64,000 nucleotides of DNA. It comes from Myroides odoratimimus (lineage in GTDB: Bacteria > Bacteroidota > Bacteroidia > Flavobacteriales > Flavobacteriaceae). A program made the position numbers and the translations under genes. Numbering within the stretch: position 1 is the stretch's first letter; the number at the start of each line of letters is the position of its first letter. The notes below the pieces were generated by a model, which was given only the letters and a program-made list of their open reading frames with translations, made no database searches and was not told the origin of the DNA. Positions 18,292 to 27,912 of this stretch are shown here, one piece after another. The stretch is from positions 1-64,000 of the forward strand of contig NZ_JACAKB010000002.1 in NCBI RefSeq assembly GCF_030326305.1, written 5' to 3'.

Positions 18292-20391
18292 TTATTTCTC
18301 TCGAAATACACTAGTATACATACTAAGGTATCGGTTACATTCTGACTGATTACCCAATTTTTCTGTATTTATTTTTTGTCGTATTGCATAATGACTAACA
18401 CTGCTATCTTTGCGCATTGAGGTAACGGGAAACTTGGTAATTAACTCTTTAAAGCTATCATAGGCTGGCTGGGCTAGATCATTTCTAAAGTATATATTTT
18501 GTTCCCAATACAACATTTGATAATCTACACTTGTTACGTCTTCTTTTTTTAACCTTTCTATTAAAGCTAATGAATACTCATATAAGGACTCATCATAAGT
18601 TGTACGCCAATAAGCTCTGGCTAGATAAAAACCTTTTTCATAGCTAAAATCAGCTGCTGCTTCGAAAGCCTTAGCCGATTCTAAATTATTACCCATAATC
18701 CAATAATATAGTGCATTCGAACGATAGTCTTCTATATACTGTGGATCTTGAACAATCATTGCCTCTGTAACCTTAGGTAGTTGCATCTCAGAACTGCTTA
18801 AATACTCAGCATCCACCAAGTAATACAAGATAGCCTCATTACTTTTAGATAATTGATTAATCTGATGCAATTGAACAATTAATTTAGCACACTGCTCATA
18901 TGCTTTCATTTCATAAAGGAATACTACATAATAATTACGCGTCTCCCAATGTTCTGGTCTTGAAACATGGAAACAAGAAAGTCTATATTGTAAAGCTTCT
19001 ACAAACTTAGGTGTATCGTTCAAGTACCTACACAAAGTCATAATAAGAAAGTTAATACTCAATCGATAAGGGCTATCTTCTTTTAATTTCATTGCTACTT
19101 CTAATGGTTTTAAGGCTTGACAGTATTGACCTAAACCAAAGTTTCCTTTTCCTTGAAGATATAAAGATTCCCCTGTAGGGAGCGAATAAGTATGATAGGT
19201 ATTCACTAAACTAAGAACATCATGATAGCTTCCCAACATGTCATAATAGTGAGCCATTTCTAAGAGATAGTTAGGCAAACTGGCTCCTTTATATGCGGCC
19301 TCTATCAAAATACCTAATGCTGTCTCATCTTCAGGATTTCGCATCATGGTCAAAATACTTCCTTCTGTTAATAAGATACTAGGGTGTTCTTCTACAACTA
19401 CCTTAGCTACATTGACATATTTCAAGGCTAGATCTAATTCATATTGATGCTTGTGATAAAGTGCTTTATAGTTATAATAATTCACAACTAACTCTCTGTC
19501 TTCACAACTATAAGATTTAAAAAAATCTTCAACGTATTGTTCTGTCAACTCTCGCATATCAACAGGTATTACTTCTTTAAAAGCTATTACTTCCATAACT
19601 TCCGCCACCTGTACTAACATACCACAGCTATAAAAACAATCAACTAGGTATATTCCCGCTTGAGCACTCAATAATGTCTTACTCCACTTTTGTTCCCATA
19701 AAGTGACACACTCCTCTAAATCAAAAATGTCTTTAGCAACATACTGCGCTATTGATAATTCATTTACTTGCTTATCAGATAAATTAAAACGACTTTGATT
19801 AAGTAAATCTTCTATGACGCTATGTACTTGTGTCTGCACAGCATAATCTACTAAAATATCAATTTCTCCTTCTTCAAGAATTTCTTTACTTAATAGTTGT
19901 TTACTATAATTCACCTGTAAATCCCATAAGCGAAGACGAAGATTATTTGCTTCTGGATAAACAGATAAAGCATGATGTAAGCACCCAATGGCTACATCAT
20001 ACTTTTGTATCTCTTCCATCTTATTAGCGTATCCTAAAAGCAGAGCTAAGCTATTAGGATGATAATCTAATGCTCGCTCATAAAATGCAATATCACAATA
20101 TTGCTCTAACCCTCCAATAAGCTCAAACTCTCTCAGTTGTTCTGCTCCATAATACTCTAAAACAGAAAGGGCCAGCATTACTTTATCATAGTCGAAATTA
20201 TCCGAACCAATAAATCGGGTAAAAAACTCAATATAAAAACGATAAAAAGAAACTTCCTCTACGCTTTCTACTGGTGATTTCTCTTCTTGATGAAGATATT
20301 CATATCCTTCAATCAACGCTTGTTCACAGGATTGATAATCTCTTTCATTAATACTCTGAGCAATAAAAGTAACTAACTCTTTAAAATTCAT
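18292..20391 (-). CDS. large TPR-like helical repeat protein
   Basis: A 699-residue cytoplasmic all-helical solenoid. Repeating 34-residue-like units are visible, e.g. AFYERALDYHPNSLALLLGY, AIGCLHHALSVYPEANNLRL, ALKYVNVAKVVVEEHPSIL and GNFGLGQYCQALKPLEVAMK, typical of TPRs that bind proteins. No catalytic motif. It is the last gene of a four-gene operon (14 bp after the DUF1266-like gene), with the two zinc-ribbon proteins upstream. Likely the scaffold of that complex. The function of the operon is not known. Confidence 0.8.
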   Translation of the reverse strand: MNFKELVTFIAQSINERDYQSCEQALIEGYEYLHQEEKSPVESVEEVSFYRFYIEFFTRFIGSDNFDYDKVMLALSVLEYYGAEQLREFELIGGLEQYCDIAFYERALDYHPNSLALLLGYANKMEEIQKYDVAIGCLHHALSVYPEANNLRLRLWDLQVNYSKQLLSKEILEEGEIDILVDYAVQTQVHSVIEDLLNQSRFNLSDKQVNELSIAQYVAKDIFDLEECVTLWEQKWSKTLLSAQAGIYLVDCFYSCGMLVQVAEVMEVIAFKEVIPVDMRELTEQYVEDFFKSYSCEDRELVVNYYNYKALYHKHQYELDLALKYVNVAKVVVEEHPSILLTEGSILTMMRNPEDETALGILIEAAYKGASLPNYLLEMAHYYDMLGSYHDVLSLVNTYHTYSLPTGESLYLQGKGNFGLGQYCQALKPLEVAMKLKEDSPYRLSINFLIMTLCRYLNDTPKFVEALQYRLSCFHVSRPEHWETRNYYVVFLYEMKAYEQCAKLIVQLHQINQLSKSNEAILYYLVDAEYLSSSEMQLPKVTEAMIVQDPQYIEDYRSNALYYWIMGNNLESAKAFEAAADFSYEKGFYLARAYWRTTYDESLYEYSLALIERLKKEDVTSVDYQMLYWEQNIYFRNDLAQPAYDSFKELITKFPVTSMRKDSSVSHYAIRQKINTEKLGNQSECNRYLSMYTSVFREK

Positions 20392-20405
20392 TTCTCTTTT
20401 TACTT

Positions 20406-21062
20406 TTAACTAGGATTACTATTTAGCTGATCATTTTGTAACTCGCGTACTATATTCCAATAATTTCCTTTTCGAGAAAAGCTAGTAGGGTTTGCTTGTA
20501 AAGAAGCTTCATAAAATTGAATTCCCAACATGATATTTTCCTGTAGTTCTCTTCCATTTACAAATACACGCGAAATGTATTCAGCCAACTCACAATGTCT
20601 AGTATAAACTTCCTTCTCTGTTATATATCCCACTACCCCACCTATTCTACAAACTAAACTATAGAGTGCATAATTAAATCCTAAAATACCATAACCTACA
20701 ATAGCATAGCGTTGTGGATATAATAAACGATATCTATTTTTCAAGTAAGCGCCTTCTAGTTGCTCTAGATGCTCCGCAAAAGCAACCTCATCAAAGTGAT
20801 ATATCTCTTCAATAATATCTTTTACATTAGCATGAAAATACTCACCTTTTTTTAAATTATGTAAGAAAACACGAAACGACTTACTATTCTTGATTTGATG
20901 CATTTGCATAAACCTTCGCATATCATAAACATGTTCTTCATTATTTGGATCTAAACCGAAAGGCGTGTCTAATAAAACATCTTGAAAATAATACAACAAT
21001 AGACCATTAGATATAGATTTTGGATTATTTAAAAAACTACTTAATGCTATACATTCACTCAT
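20406..21062 (-). CDS. DUF1266-like protein
   Basis: A 218-residue soluble protein. Its C-terminal half resembles the DUF1266 domain, with RYAIVGYGILGFNYALYSLV followed by GGVVGYITEKEVYTRHCELA and a NIMLGIQFYEA segment: the pattern of an invariant helix, a 'GYI(S/T)E.E' turn and a final 'GxxFY/W' helix. The usual WD start of the domain is replaced by GY here. It starts 2 bp after the 1289-residue gene ends and ends 14 bp before the TPR gene, so it is translationally coupled to both. The role of DUF1266 proteins is unknown. Confidence 0.65.
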   Translation of the reverse strand: MSECIALSSFLNNPKSISNGLLLYYFQDVLLDTPFGLDPNNEEHVYDMRRFMQMHQIKNSKSFRVFLHNLKKGEYFHANVKDIIEEIYHFDEVAFAEHLEQLEGAYLKNRYRLLYPQRYAIVGYGILGFNYALYSLVCRIGGVVGYITEKEVYTRHCELAEYISRVFVNGRELQENIMLGIQFYEASLQANPTSFSRKGNYWNIVRELQNDQLNSNPS

Positions 21063-21064
21063 AA

Positions 21065-24000
21065 CTACGCTTTTAATTGATTTACTAATACACTTAATGC
21101 TTGAGAATAATCGGCTGTATAAACACCAGATTGAACCATTGCTTCTATTCCTATAGCATAAGCTCCACTATACATCGTACCATGTAACAATTGAGCAAAT
21201 ACCATGCGAGCCATCGCACCTACTGAAGGATAAGTACCTGATGGGGCTGTCTGTGGATCTAATACAATTAGATATAGTTTTTGATAAAACGCTATAGTTT
21301 GATCAACATTAGCAGCCAAGAACTCCTTCACACCAACCATATTGGTCAATATCGGAGAAAAGACAATTGGATTATCAATAGCGCTACGAGTGTAATCATT
21401 AAAGTGATAACTAATCATTAGTAAATTTTCTTTGTCAATCGAAAAACTCATCATTAGCCCTGCTATTTCCACATCTGACAACACTGTAGTTACTCCTTGT
21501 TGTTCCTCATCAGAAAAGTACTGTTCGCCTTCATCTACTATTGCTTGATTAGCGATCTCATCTATTTGCTCTTGCTGCTGATCACCATAAAACGAGTCTT
21601 CTTGCTTCTCTACTTCTTCAAAATGATACTTCTTCAACTCTCTAACAGCCACCTGTAAACGATCTAAGTAATTTGACCAATAACTGTTTTTTTGAATAAA
21701 ATTGTCAATATAAATAACAAATTCAGGATCAAATTTCTCAGGAGGAAGTTCTTCTAGCATATCGCCAAGATTATCTACAACCAATCTAAAGACCTTTTCT
21801 GTTTGATAACTTATATCAACCATCCAATGTTCCTTACCTAGACATCGCAGTAATAAATCTGCTAAAACACTAACTTGCTCTGAAGTCAGCTCATCACTTT
21901 TCATTACCCTGAAGGCATCTTTTCTATAGTCTTTTAATAGTTTGCCCACCCAACGCTCATGCTCTCCTTCACTTAGCAAATAATCTTCCAATGCCATATA
22001 CCCAGTATGTAAGGTAAACCAATTTATTGTTGATTTATCAATGCGTAAGGTAATCTCCACTTGATCACACTCATCATTTAAATCATGGCAACTATCATTC
22101 ACTAAGGTTACGATATCAATACAACCTTCTAAATTATCCTCATAATAGAAGTCTTCTACAATCTTTAATATCTTCTTGGCGTATAACGACTTAAACTTAA
22201 CTTCCTCGATTGTATCTAATGTAGCTACCATTTGTTTTAAATAGCCAAATAGAATACTTCTATTACTTTTATGTTGCTCTTCCGTGGGTATCTCTAAATC
22301 GTCGAATGTAATTCGTGGCGCTTGAATAAATGCCTCTAAATCACTTCCAAAATCAAGTAATACCAACAACATAAATTGATGAATAGGTTCACTTAAACTT
22401 CCCGTTGTTGTGCGATTATCTAACCAATTTAACCACTGATCAGTATTGTGAAAAACAGTTTGGACTATTTCTCGTCCTTCCACTTCTTGATTTACGCCTT
22501 TTGCCGTTAATAACCTAGGCAACTTGTATTCATAAGGGCCTATTTCAATATTTTTAAAAATCAACTCAACTAACTGATTTACAAAAGGTTTAAAAACTAC
22601 TCGATCGCTATAGATAAACCATAGTGTCAAGAAACATAGAGGCAATTGTCCACTTGTTTTTTGTTGAAACTGAACAATGATATTTTTTTGAAACAACTCA
22701 GACAACAACTTTTCCTCTATATCAACAGATAGCCACGACACAAGTGCTGCATGCATTTTATACTCCAATGCTATGGGTAGATTAGCTGGGCGACGACTAT
22801 AATAATACGCTTGTTGATAGTTCCATTGACTATCACAAAGTACTTCCAATAAAGGGTATTGTTTATAACTATCATAAAGACCTAACAGTTCCTGTCCTTG
22901 ATCTAACACGACAAGACTCTCGATCAACACATCAGAAATAGTATTTGTTAAAGTCATATCTGCCTTTAACACATCTGCGAAGTGATTACCTGATTCACAA
23001 ATCCAAAGTAGGAAGATATTATAAGGTGAGGAGTCATAGCGGTTACCAATACTCAAACTAGCATTTAACGCAGCTATAAATTCACTCCACTCTCCATTAA
23101 AAAAATCATTAATAAAAACATCTGTTGTGGCAAAAGGTCTTCTCTCAAAAGAACCATTGTCCAAACGAACACAATAATGACTATTTAAAACACTATTTTT
23201 AAGCTCCTCGTTAGGCAACCATGTATTTGACGTGTCTTCATTAATCAGCAACAGCTCTATAAGCTTAGCAGCTACTTTAAAAGAATGTCTCGGACTCTTT
23301 TGAACCAATATGCTTAATACATCAACAACCATTAAACGTATGCCATTCTCTTCCTCACTACTTGTATAATTTTTATAATTATCACCTATAAAAATAAGCA
23401 TGCGATCTACCGCATCTACACTAGGGAAGTATTCCAACTCACAGACTTTGTTCCAGCCTGCAATAAGATTAAACCCGTCTAAAGTATTGTCAAATTCATT
23501 ACCTATAAGATATAACTCCTTGGCAAGCTCATCTGTAAACACTAAATGCGCTGGCGCCTCTTCTAATAATTGAATTAGAGAATGACGAAGATTACGGCTA
23601 ATCAATAAGCTTACAAAGCCTGAGTAATCCAATTCTACTTCCTGATGATCATAAAGACTAATAAAATCCACCCATAAGCGTATTTCATTGTCAGAAAAAG
23701 TATCTGTATGACGCTCGAATACAAAATGCGAATTAAACTTTTGAAGCAATAAACCGATGGCTTCATTTACAACTATTTGCCTCGTATATACATCTGTATT
23801 TCCTTGATCTTGTAAATACTTATTATACTCAACAAATTGCAGTAAACCATTAAGTTGATAATAATTTAAACCACTCTCTTTTAAGCTTTGAAGCATCAAG
23901 TGCTCCTCTCCATAATAAAGCAAATAGTGATACCCTGTAGTTGCTGCACCTTTATTCTTAGCTGTCAATGAAGCCAAACTATCTTGATCATCAACGATTA

Positions 24001-24934
24001 GTGCACTACTCATAGCTAGATCATAATCCGTATGCGCTGTATAAGCTGGTATCACATCAAAAAGACGAGTCGGCTCCTCTTCTTCTATTTGATTTAAAAA
24101 AGAATATAAATGAAGACGAGCTACATCTAAATAAGGCTTAAGTCTATTTATACCTTTTATACGATCAGTTAATTTATCGAAAACTTCAACTAAATCTTTT
24201 TCTGGTGAACTTTGCTCAAGATGTTCAAAGGCTTCGTCCACTTTAAAATTTCCAAGGAAACTATTAGGATGAGCAAACCATAAAAAGCCTTCTATACGAA
24301 CAAATTCATATTCAAACACAGTAGTCAAATCTGCCCATTTCAAATGAATATTTCTATTGACCTGCTCATTGAGGGGATATTGTTTTAACTGAACTAGATT
24401 TACTAACTGTCTAACAATACGATGGATACCGTAAGTTTCCTCTTTTAACAAAGAATCCAGTGAAGCTGGCTCAGCTAGCAAATCTTCATACTCTTCTAGT
24501 ATCTGCTTTGAATATGGAATAAAATTTAGAAGATCCGTTTCCATAGCTATTACAGCCTCATTTATAGGTAATAACAAATAGGGTTCTAACAACTGCAACT
24601 GTTGCTTTGCATACTGTATAACTCGATAGTTTTTATAAAACTCATCCTTATACTTTGTAATTTCTGCCTCAGAAAGCTGTTTTATTTTTTCAGGTATTTG
24701 CTCCTGATTATATCCTAAACTCTTTAAAATTCTTGCTACTCCAAAGTGTTTTTCTTCTACTACCTTACTTCCACATCCTCTACAAAAATTCCCCTGAGCA
24801 GGAGTAAGAGAAGCACACCATCCACAGCGTACATCTACACGAACGCTACCCGCACAAGCCACACATATATCCCCTGGCTGATAATCGCCCGGTTGTGGTG
24901 TAGAGCACGATTCACAATAAGTGATAACTGCCAT
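21065..24934 (-). CDS. very large zinc-ribbon protein of unknown function
   Basis: A 1289-residue cytoplasmic protein. It opens with an eight-cysteine double zinc ribbon (Cys 7, 10, 24, 27, 37, 40, 51, 54), followed by a short helical module (FGVARILKSLGYNQEQIPEK). Over 1100 residues of acidic alpha-helical sequence follow, without a signal peptide, membrane segment or recognisable nucleotide-binding motif. The last ~150 residues include a more conserved-looking end (AGLMMSFSIDKENLLMISYH, then helices). It shares its ribbon with the 189-residue protein encoded 18 bp upstream. I do not recognise the body; a large scaffold or regulatory subunit is the safest reading. Confidence 0.7.
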   Translation of the reverse strand: MAVITYCESCSTPQPGDYQPGDICVACAGSVRVDVRCGWCASLTPAQGNFCRGCGSKVVEEKHFGVARILKSLGYNQEQIPEKIKQLSEAEITKYKDEFYKNYRVIQYAKQQLQLLEPYLLLPINEAVIAMETDLLNFIPYSKQILEEYEDLLAEPASLDSLLKEETYGIHRIVRQLVNLVQLKQYPLNEQVNRNIHLKWADLTTVFEYEFVRIEGFLWFAHPNSFLGNFKVDEAFEHLEQSSPEKDLVEVFDKLTDRIKGINRLKPYLDVARLHLYSFLNQIEEEEPTRLFDVIPAYTAHTDYDLAMSSALIVDDQDSLASLTAKNKGAATTGYHYLLYYGEEHLMLQSLKESGLNYYQLNGLLQFVEYNKYLQDQGNTDVYTRQIVVNEAIGLLLQKFNSHFVFERHTDTFSDNEIRLWVDFISLYDHQEVELDYSGFVSLLISRNLRHSLIQLLEEAPAHLVFTDELAKELYLIGNEFDNTLDGFNLIAGWNKVCELEYFPSVDAVDRMLIFIGDNYKNYTSSEEENGIRLMVVDVLSILVQKSPRHSFKVAAKLIELLLINEDTSNTWLPNEELKNSVLNSHYCVRLDNGSFERRPFATTDVFINDFFNGEWSEFIAALNASLSIGNRYDSSPYNIFLLWICESGNHFADVLKADMTLTNTISDVLIESLVVLDQGQELLGLYDSYKQYPLLEVLCDSQWNYQQAYYYSRRPANLPIALEYKMHAALVSWLSVDIEEKLLSELFQKNIIVQFQQKTSGQLPLCFLTLWFIYSDRVVFKPFVNQLVELIFKNIEIGPYEYKLPRLLTAKGVNQEVEGREIVQTVFHNTDQWLNWLDNRTTTGSLSEPIHQFMLLVLLDFGSDLEAFIQAPRITFDDLEIPTEEQHKSNRSILFGYLKQMVATLDTIEEVKFKSLYAKKILKIVEDFYYEDNLEGCIDIVTLVNDSCHDLNDECDQVEITLRIDKSTINWFTLHTGYMALEDYLLSEGEHERWVGKLLKDYRKDAFRVMKSDELTSEQVSVLADLLLRCLGKEHWMVDISYQTEKVFRLVVDNLGDMLEELPPEKFDPEFVIYIDNFIQKNSYWSNYLDRLQVAVRELKKYHFEEVEKQEDSFYGDQQQEQIDEIANQAIVDEGEQYFSDEEQQGVTTVLSDVEIAGLMMSFSIDKENLLMISYHFNDYTRSAIDNPIVFSPILTNMVGVKEFLAANVDQTIAFYQKLYLIVLDPQTAPSGTYPSVGAMARMVFAQLLHGTMYSGAYAIGIEAMVQSGVYTADYSQALSVLVNQLKA

Positions 24935-24952
24935 ACTATACGAACTATTTTT

Positions 24953-25522
24953 CTATCTACCTTTTCTAATTTTTGCCCAAATATTTTCTTTTTGAACTGC
25001 TGTCATTTCTTTAACTAACTTACCGATAGCTGACTTCGATTCACCTTCCAACTTTAATTGTAAAGCTACCTCATAATCGGAAGAAGCGACAAACTCAGCT
25101 CCACAAGAACGGCAAAACTGACCTGGTCCTGTACTCAAACACCAATAACAATTGTGAACTGGTTCTGCTTGAAGTCCACAAGACAAACACAAATCACCAA
25201 CTTTATAATCCTTCGGCTGCTTAGCTTGACAATGTGCACATTTTACAACATCTGCACTCTCTACGATTACTGCCTCTTGCTTTACCACGGTTTCAGCAAC
25301 TGCCAAGCTTGCTGCTTGTGTACCTAAAGCCCACTGCATAATTACATGTGCTATTTCGATATCCATAGCTGTAACTTCTATCAAAGTTCGCGTATCACCA
25401 ATCATAACGAAATCCTCTTTAGATTGAATTCCAGCATCTGCTAATGCCTCAATATCTTCTGTCGTCGCTCCTTTTTTACGCAATATACTTTCTAATAGCT
25501 TTGGAAAATTTTCTATACTCAT
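24953..25522 (-). CDS. zinc-ribbon protein with N-terminal helical domain
   Basis: A 189-residue cytoplasmic protein. Residues 1-70 form a small helical domain resembling HhH/SAM-type folds (LRKKGATTEDIEALADAGIQ, then VTAMDIEIAHVIMQWAL). A linker follows, then a double zinc ribbon with cysteines at 95, 98, 112, 115, 125, 128, 137 and 140. The spacing is almost the same as in the 1289-residue neighbour, and both continue with a similar 40-residue helical tail. First gene of the four-gene operon, so probably a partner or regulator that shares a binding surface with the large protein. Confidence 0.75.
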   Translation of the reverse strand: MSIENFPKLLESILRKKGATTEDIEALADAGIQSKEDFVMIGDTRTLIEVTAMDIEIAHVIMQWALGTQAASLAVAETVVKQEAVIVESADVVKCAHCQAKQPKDYKVGDLCLSCGLQAEPVHNCYWCLSTGPGQFCRSCGAEFVASSDYEVALQLKLEGESKSAIGKLVKEMTAVQKENIWAKIRKGR

Positions 25523-25618
25523 ACTTCTAAATTATAGTTGTAAACTAATTAAATACTTCTATAGATATAATTAGTCACTAGGTTATTACTGACTTAGTTC
25601 ACGATGATTAAAAAATAA

Positions 25619-25651
25619 AAAGGGAGACTCATCTAATTATGATCCCCCTTT
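25619..25651 (-). terminator. terminator of the 131-residue protein gene
   Basis: Minus-strand stem AAAGGGGGA / TCTCCCTTT (one mismatch) around a 15-nt loop, followed by a T-rich run. It separates the 25731-26126 gene from the zinc-ribbon operon, so the operon probably has its own promoter between 25523 and 25618. Confidence 0.6.
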
Positions 25652-25730
25652 ATTATCTATCTAGTTGATATTAACTAAATCAAAAATTAAAAGTCAGACT
25701 AAAAATTTTATAAAAAGAATCCTTATATCC

Positions 25731-26126
25731 TTATAACTTGCTTTCTAAATACTCTCTAATCACTAAATCAGTAAAGAAACCACTATGATGTCCTCCCCAG
25801 CAAGCTGTCATTGTTAAAGTTTTTCCAGAAAGGTCTAATTTTTTATTTTCTTCAGCTCCTTCATTTACAATACAGTTTACTTCAATTTTATCCATTGACT
25901 CTTGTACTGCTTCTTTCCCAAAATTATCTTTACACACTTCTTTCATTGCATCCATTAAGCGTTGTAAACATACACTTGGCACAAACTTAATATGCTCTAA
26001 TTCGAAAGTATCCCAGTTGATTTGGATAGGTAGTTCTTTACCTACAATTGCGTTCAATTCTTTTTGATACTCAGTTACGTACTGCTCTTCTATTGCTGTA
26101 TAAGCTCTTTTTTCTTGTAATCCCAT
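25731..26126 (-). CDS. small protein of unknown function
   Basis: A 131-residue soluble protein without signal peptide. It begins with a helix (AYTAIEEQYVTEYQKELNAI), has a strand-rich centre (LPIQINWDTFELEHIKF, KIEVNCIVNEG, LTMTACWGGHHSGFFTDLVI) and ends in a helix. The CWGGHHSG turn is striking and could be a metal or catalytic site, but no family is recognised. It is upstream of the zinc-ribbon operon on the same strand, separated by a terminator, and divergent from the 26229 gene. Confidence 0.7.
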   Translation of the reverse strand: MGLQEKRAYTAIEEQYVTEYQKELNAIVGKELPIQINWDTFELEHIKFVPSVCLQRLMDAMKEVCKDNFGKEAVQESMDKIEVNCIVNEGAEENKKLDLSGKTLTMTACWGGHHSGFFTDLVIREYLESKL

Positions 26127-26209
26127 GATTTATATTATTACTATTATTAACATTTCAAAGGTCTTATCTTTGCTATTGGTTTCATAGACCTAAATTCGGT
26201 AATTGCGCT

Positions 26210-26229
26210 TATCACGGAATTCCGTGATA
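26210..26229. promoter_or_regulatory. 20-bp perfect palindrome over a start codon
   Basis: TATCACGGAATTCCGTGATA is an exact 20-bp dyad covering the place of the ribosome-binding site and the A of ATG 26229. It lies between two divergent genes (25731-26126 and 26229-27266), so it could be an operator for one or both. If the true start of the plus-strand gene is the Met at 26277, the dyad falls in its leader. Confidence 0.65.
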
Positions 26230-27266
26230 TGAAAATTTCCAAAAGTATCTTACCTTGTATTCAAACTTTACAAAAAATGCTAAAAACACTTTTAATAATT
26301 GGGTTTTGTTTTCTATCACTAACACTAGCTGTAAATAATCTATCTCTCATTATGGGAGGTATGAGAAAGAAAAAAGCAAATCGTTTAATACAAGAATATC
26401 TTGAACATGAATTCAAGGGTCAATTAAAAGCAGTTGAAATTAGACGCTTTTTTAATGCCTCTAATATGAATCCCAATATGTTTTCGGTTATTATCTACGA
26501 TCATCAATTAGCACAAGTAAGATGGGTTTTATTCTTTGACGCCAAGATTTTAAAAAATGAAAATAGAATTGAACAAGGTGTTTCCTATGCTAAACCAGTA
26601 AAAGAACAATACCAAGATGCCTTAGCTGACTACTATACCAAAGAAGATATAAAACTAAAAATGATTGATTTAGATTGTCGTATTGACATTAGTTATGATT
26701 CATTAACCATGACATATCTTTTTAACCCAAATCCCAATGAGCTGAAAACGAAAACTAAAAAACTCTTATACTTACTAAATCAACAAAAGGACACACTAAA
26801 AATCAATAGTATTTTCACAATTACTATCCATCTTCCAACCTATAATGAGGATATTTTTATGATTGTTATACATAGCATAGAGGACTCATGGCAGGTCAAA
26901 GAATGCTTACTAAAACAAGAAACTAATTATTTCAAAACTTTACAAGAAAAATTGCTGCCGAAGCGTATGGATTATTTAGCGGGATTAGACCACCTCTACA
27001 GTTCCCATGATTTTTCTTTATTATATGTAGATACAGCTTGTTTCACTAAAGCTGTGTGGGTACATCTGTTAATCGATACAAAAGAAGTAGAACAAGAAAA
27101 AAACAGCTATCACAAGACTCCTGTAACAGCTGCTTTATTAGAAACGATTAATCTTACCAACAAAGTAGTCACTCATCGAGAAATCGTACCGATTACTGAA
27201 CCAAATTCGTTTATTTCTATTTTTGAAGAGATTAAACCATTATTAGCAATAAAGTATACCTTTTAA
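26229..27266 (+). CDS. membrane-anchored protein of unknown function
   Basis: A 345-residue protein with one N-terminal membrane segment (LKTLLIIGFCFLSLTLAV, about residues 18-35) and a long, charged, soluble C-terminal part with mixed alpha/beta sequence. Met17 (26277) is an alternative start that would put the membrane segment right at the N-terminus. I do not recognise a domain. It converges on the response-regulator gene with only 7 bp between stops, and shares its upstream region, including the palindrome at 26210-26229, with a divergent gene. Confidence 0.7.
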   Translation: MKISKSILPCIQTLQKMLKTLLIIGFCFLSLTLAVNNLSLIMGGMRKKKANRLIQEYLEHEFKGQLKAVEIRRFFNASNMNPNMFSVIIYDHQLAQVRWVLFFDAKILKNENRIEQGVSYAKPVKEQYQDALADYYTKEDIKLKMIDLDCRIDISYDSLTMTYLFNPNPNELKTKTKKLLYLLNQQKDTLKINSIFTITIHLPTYNEDIFMIVIHSIEDSWQVKECLLKQETNYFKTLQEKLLPKRMDYLAGLDHLYSSHDFSLLYVDTACFTKAVWVHLLIDTKEVEQEKNSYHKTPVTAALLETINLTNKVVTHREIVPITEPNSFISIFEEIKPLLAIKYTF

Positions 27267-27273
27267 TTATTCA

Positions 27274-27909
27274 CTAATCAAATAGTCCTGATTCAATAGC
27301 AAACTTTACCGCTCCTGTAGTTGTCTTAGACCCTGTTTTCAACAAGATATTCTTGCGATGTGTCTCCACCGTATTAACTGATATAAACAGTTTCTCAGAA
27401 ATTTCTTTAGAAGTCATTTCTTCTGATAAAAGTGCTAGAACTTCTTTCTCCCGTTGAGTCAATTCAATATCTTGATACTTCTTTTTATCAAATACACTTT
27501 CCATATAGCGCTGTTTAATAACTTCTGAGAAATATTGCTTGTCATTGATTAATTCCCTTACAGCAACTTGTAACTCCTGCTTATTTGTAAATTTAGGTAC
27601 AAAACCATCTGCTCCTTTTTGGATTACCTTATGAACAACGCGAGGATTATCAAGCATACTCAAAATTAGAACCTTGACATCTGATTGATTACTCTTTACC
27701 CTAGTTAATAACTCTACTCCATCCATCTTGGGCATATTCAAATCGGTAATGACTAATTGTATGTCAAATTGCTCTAATAAACGTAATACTTGTGTTCCTT
27801 CTGTTGCTAAATGCACTTGTTTTACTTCCTCCATATCAAGTAATATAGTGTTTAACCCCTCTAAGAACATCAAATGATCATCTGCTATGATTATATTTAC
27901 TCTACTCAC
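27274..27909 (-). CDS. NarL/FixJ-family response regulator
   Basis: A 211-residue two-component regulator: receiver domain with acidic pair DD (residues 10-11), phospho-acceptor Asp56 in ITDLNMPKMDG and Lys in the FVPKF segment, then a LuxR-type HTH (ELTQREKEVLALLSEE and ISVNTVETHRKNILLKTGSK). Cytoplasmic DNA-binding protein activated by the histidine kinase encoded 3 bp upstream. Its targets are unknown. Confidence 0.95.
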   Translation of the reverse strand: MSRVNIIIADDHLMFLEGLNTILLDMEEVKQVHLATEGTQVLRLLEQFDIQLVITDLNMPKMDGVELLTRVKSNQSDVKVLILSMLDNPRVVHKVIQKGADGFVPKFTNKQELQVAVRELINDKQYFSEVIKQRYMESVFDKKKYQDIELTQREKEVLALLSEEMTSKEISEKLFISVNTVETHRKNILLKTGSKTTTGAVKFAIESGLFD

Positions 27910-27912
27910 TAC

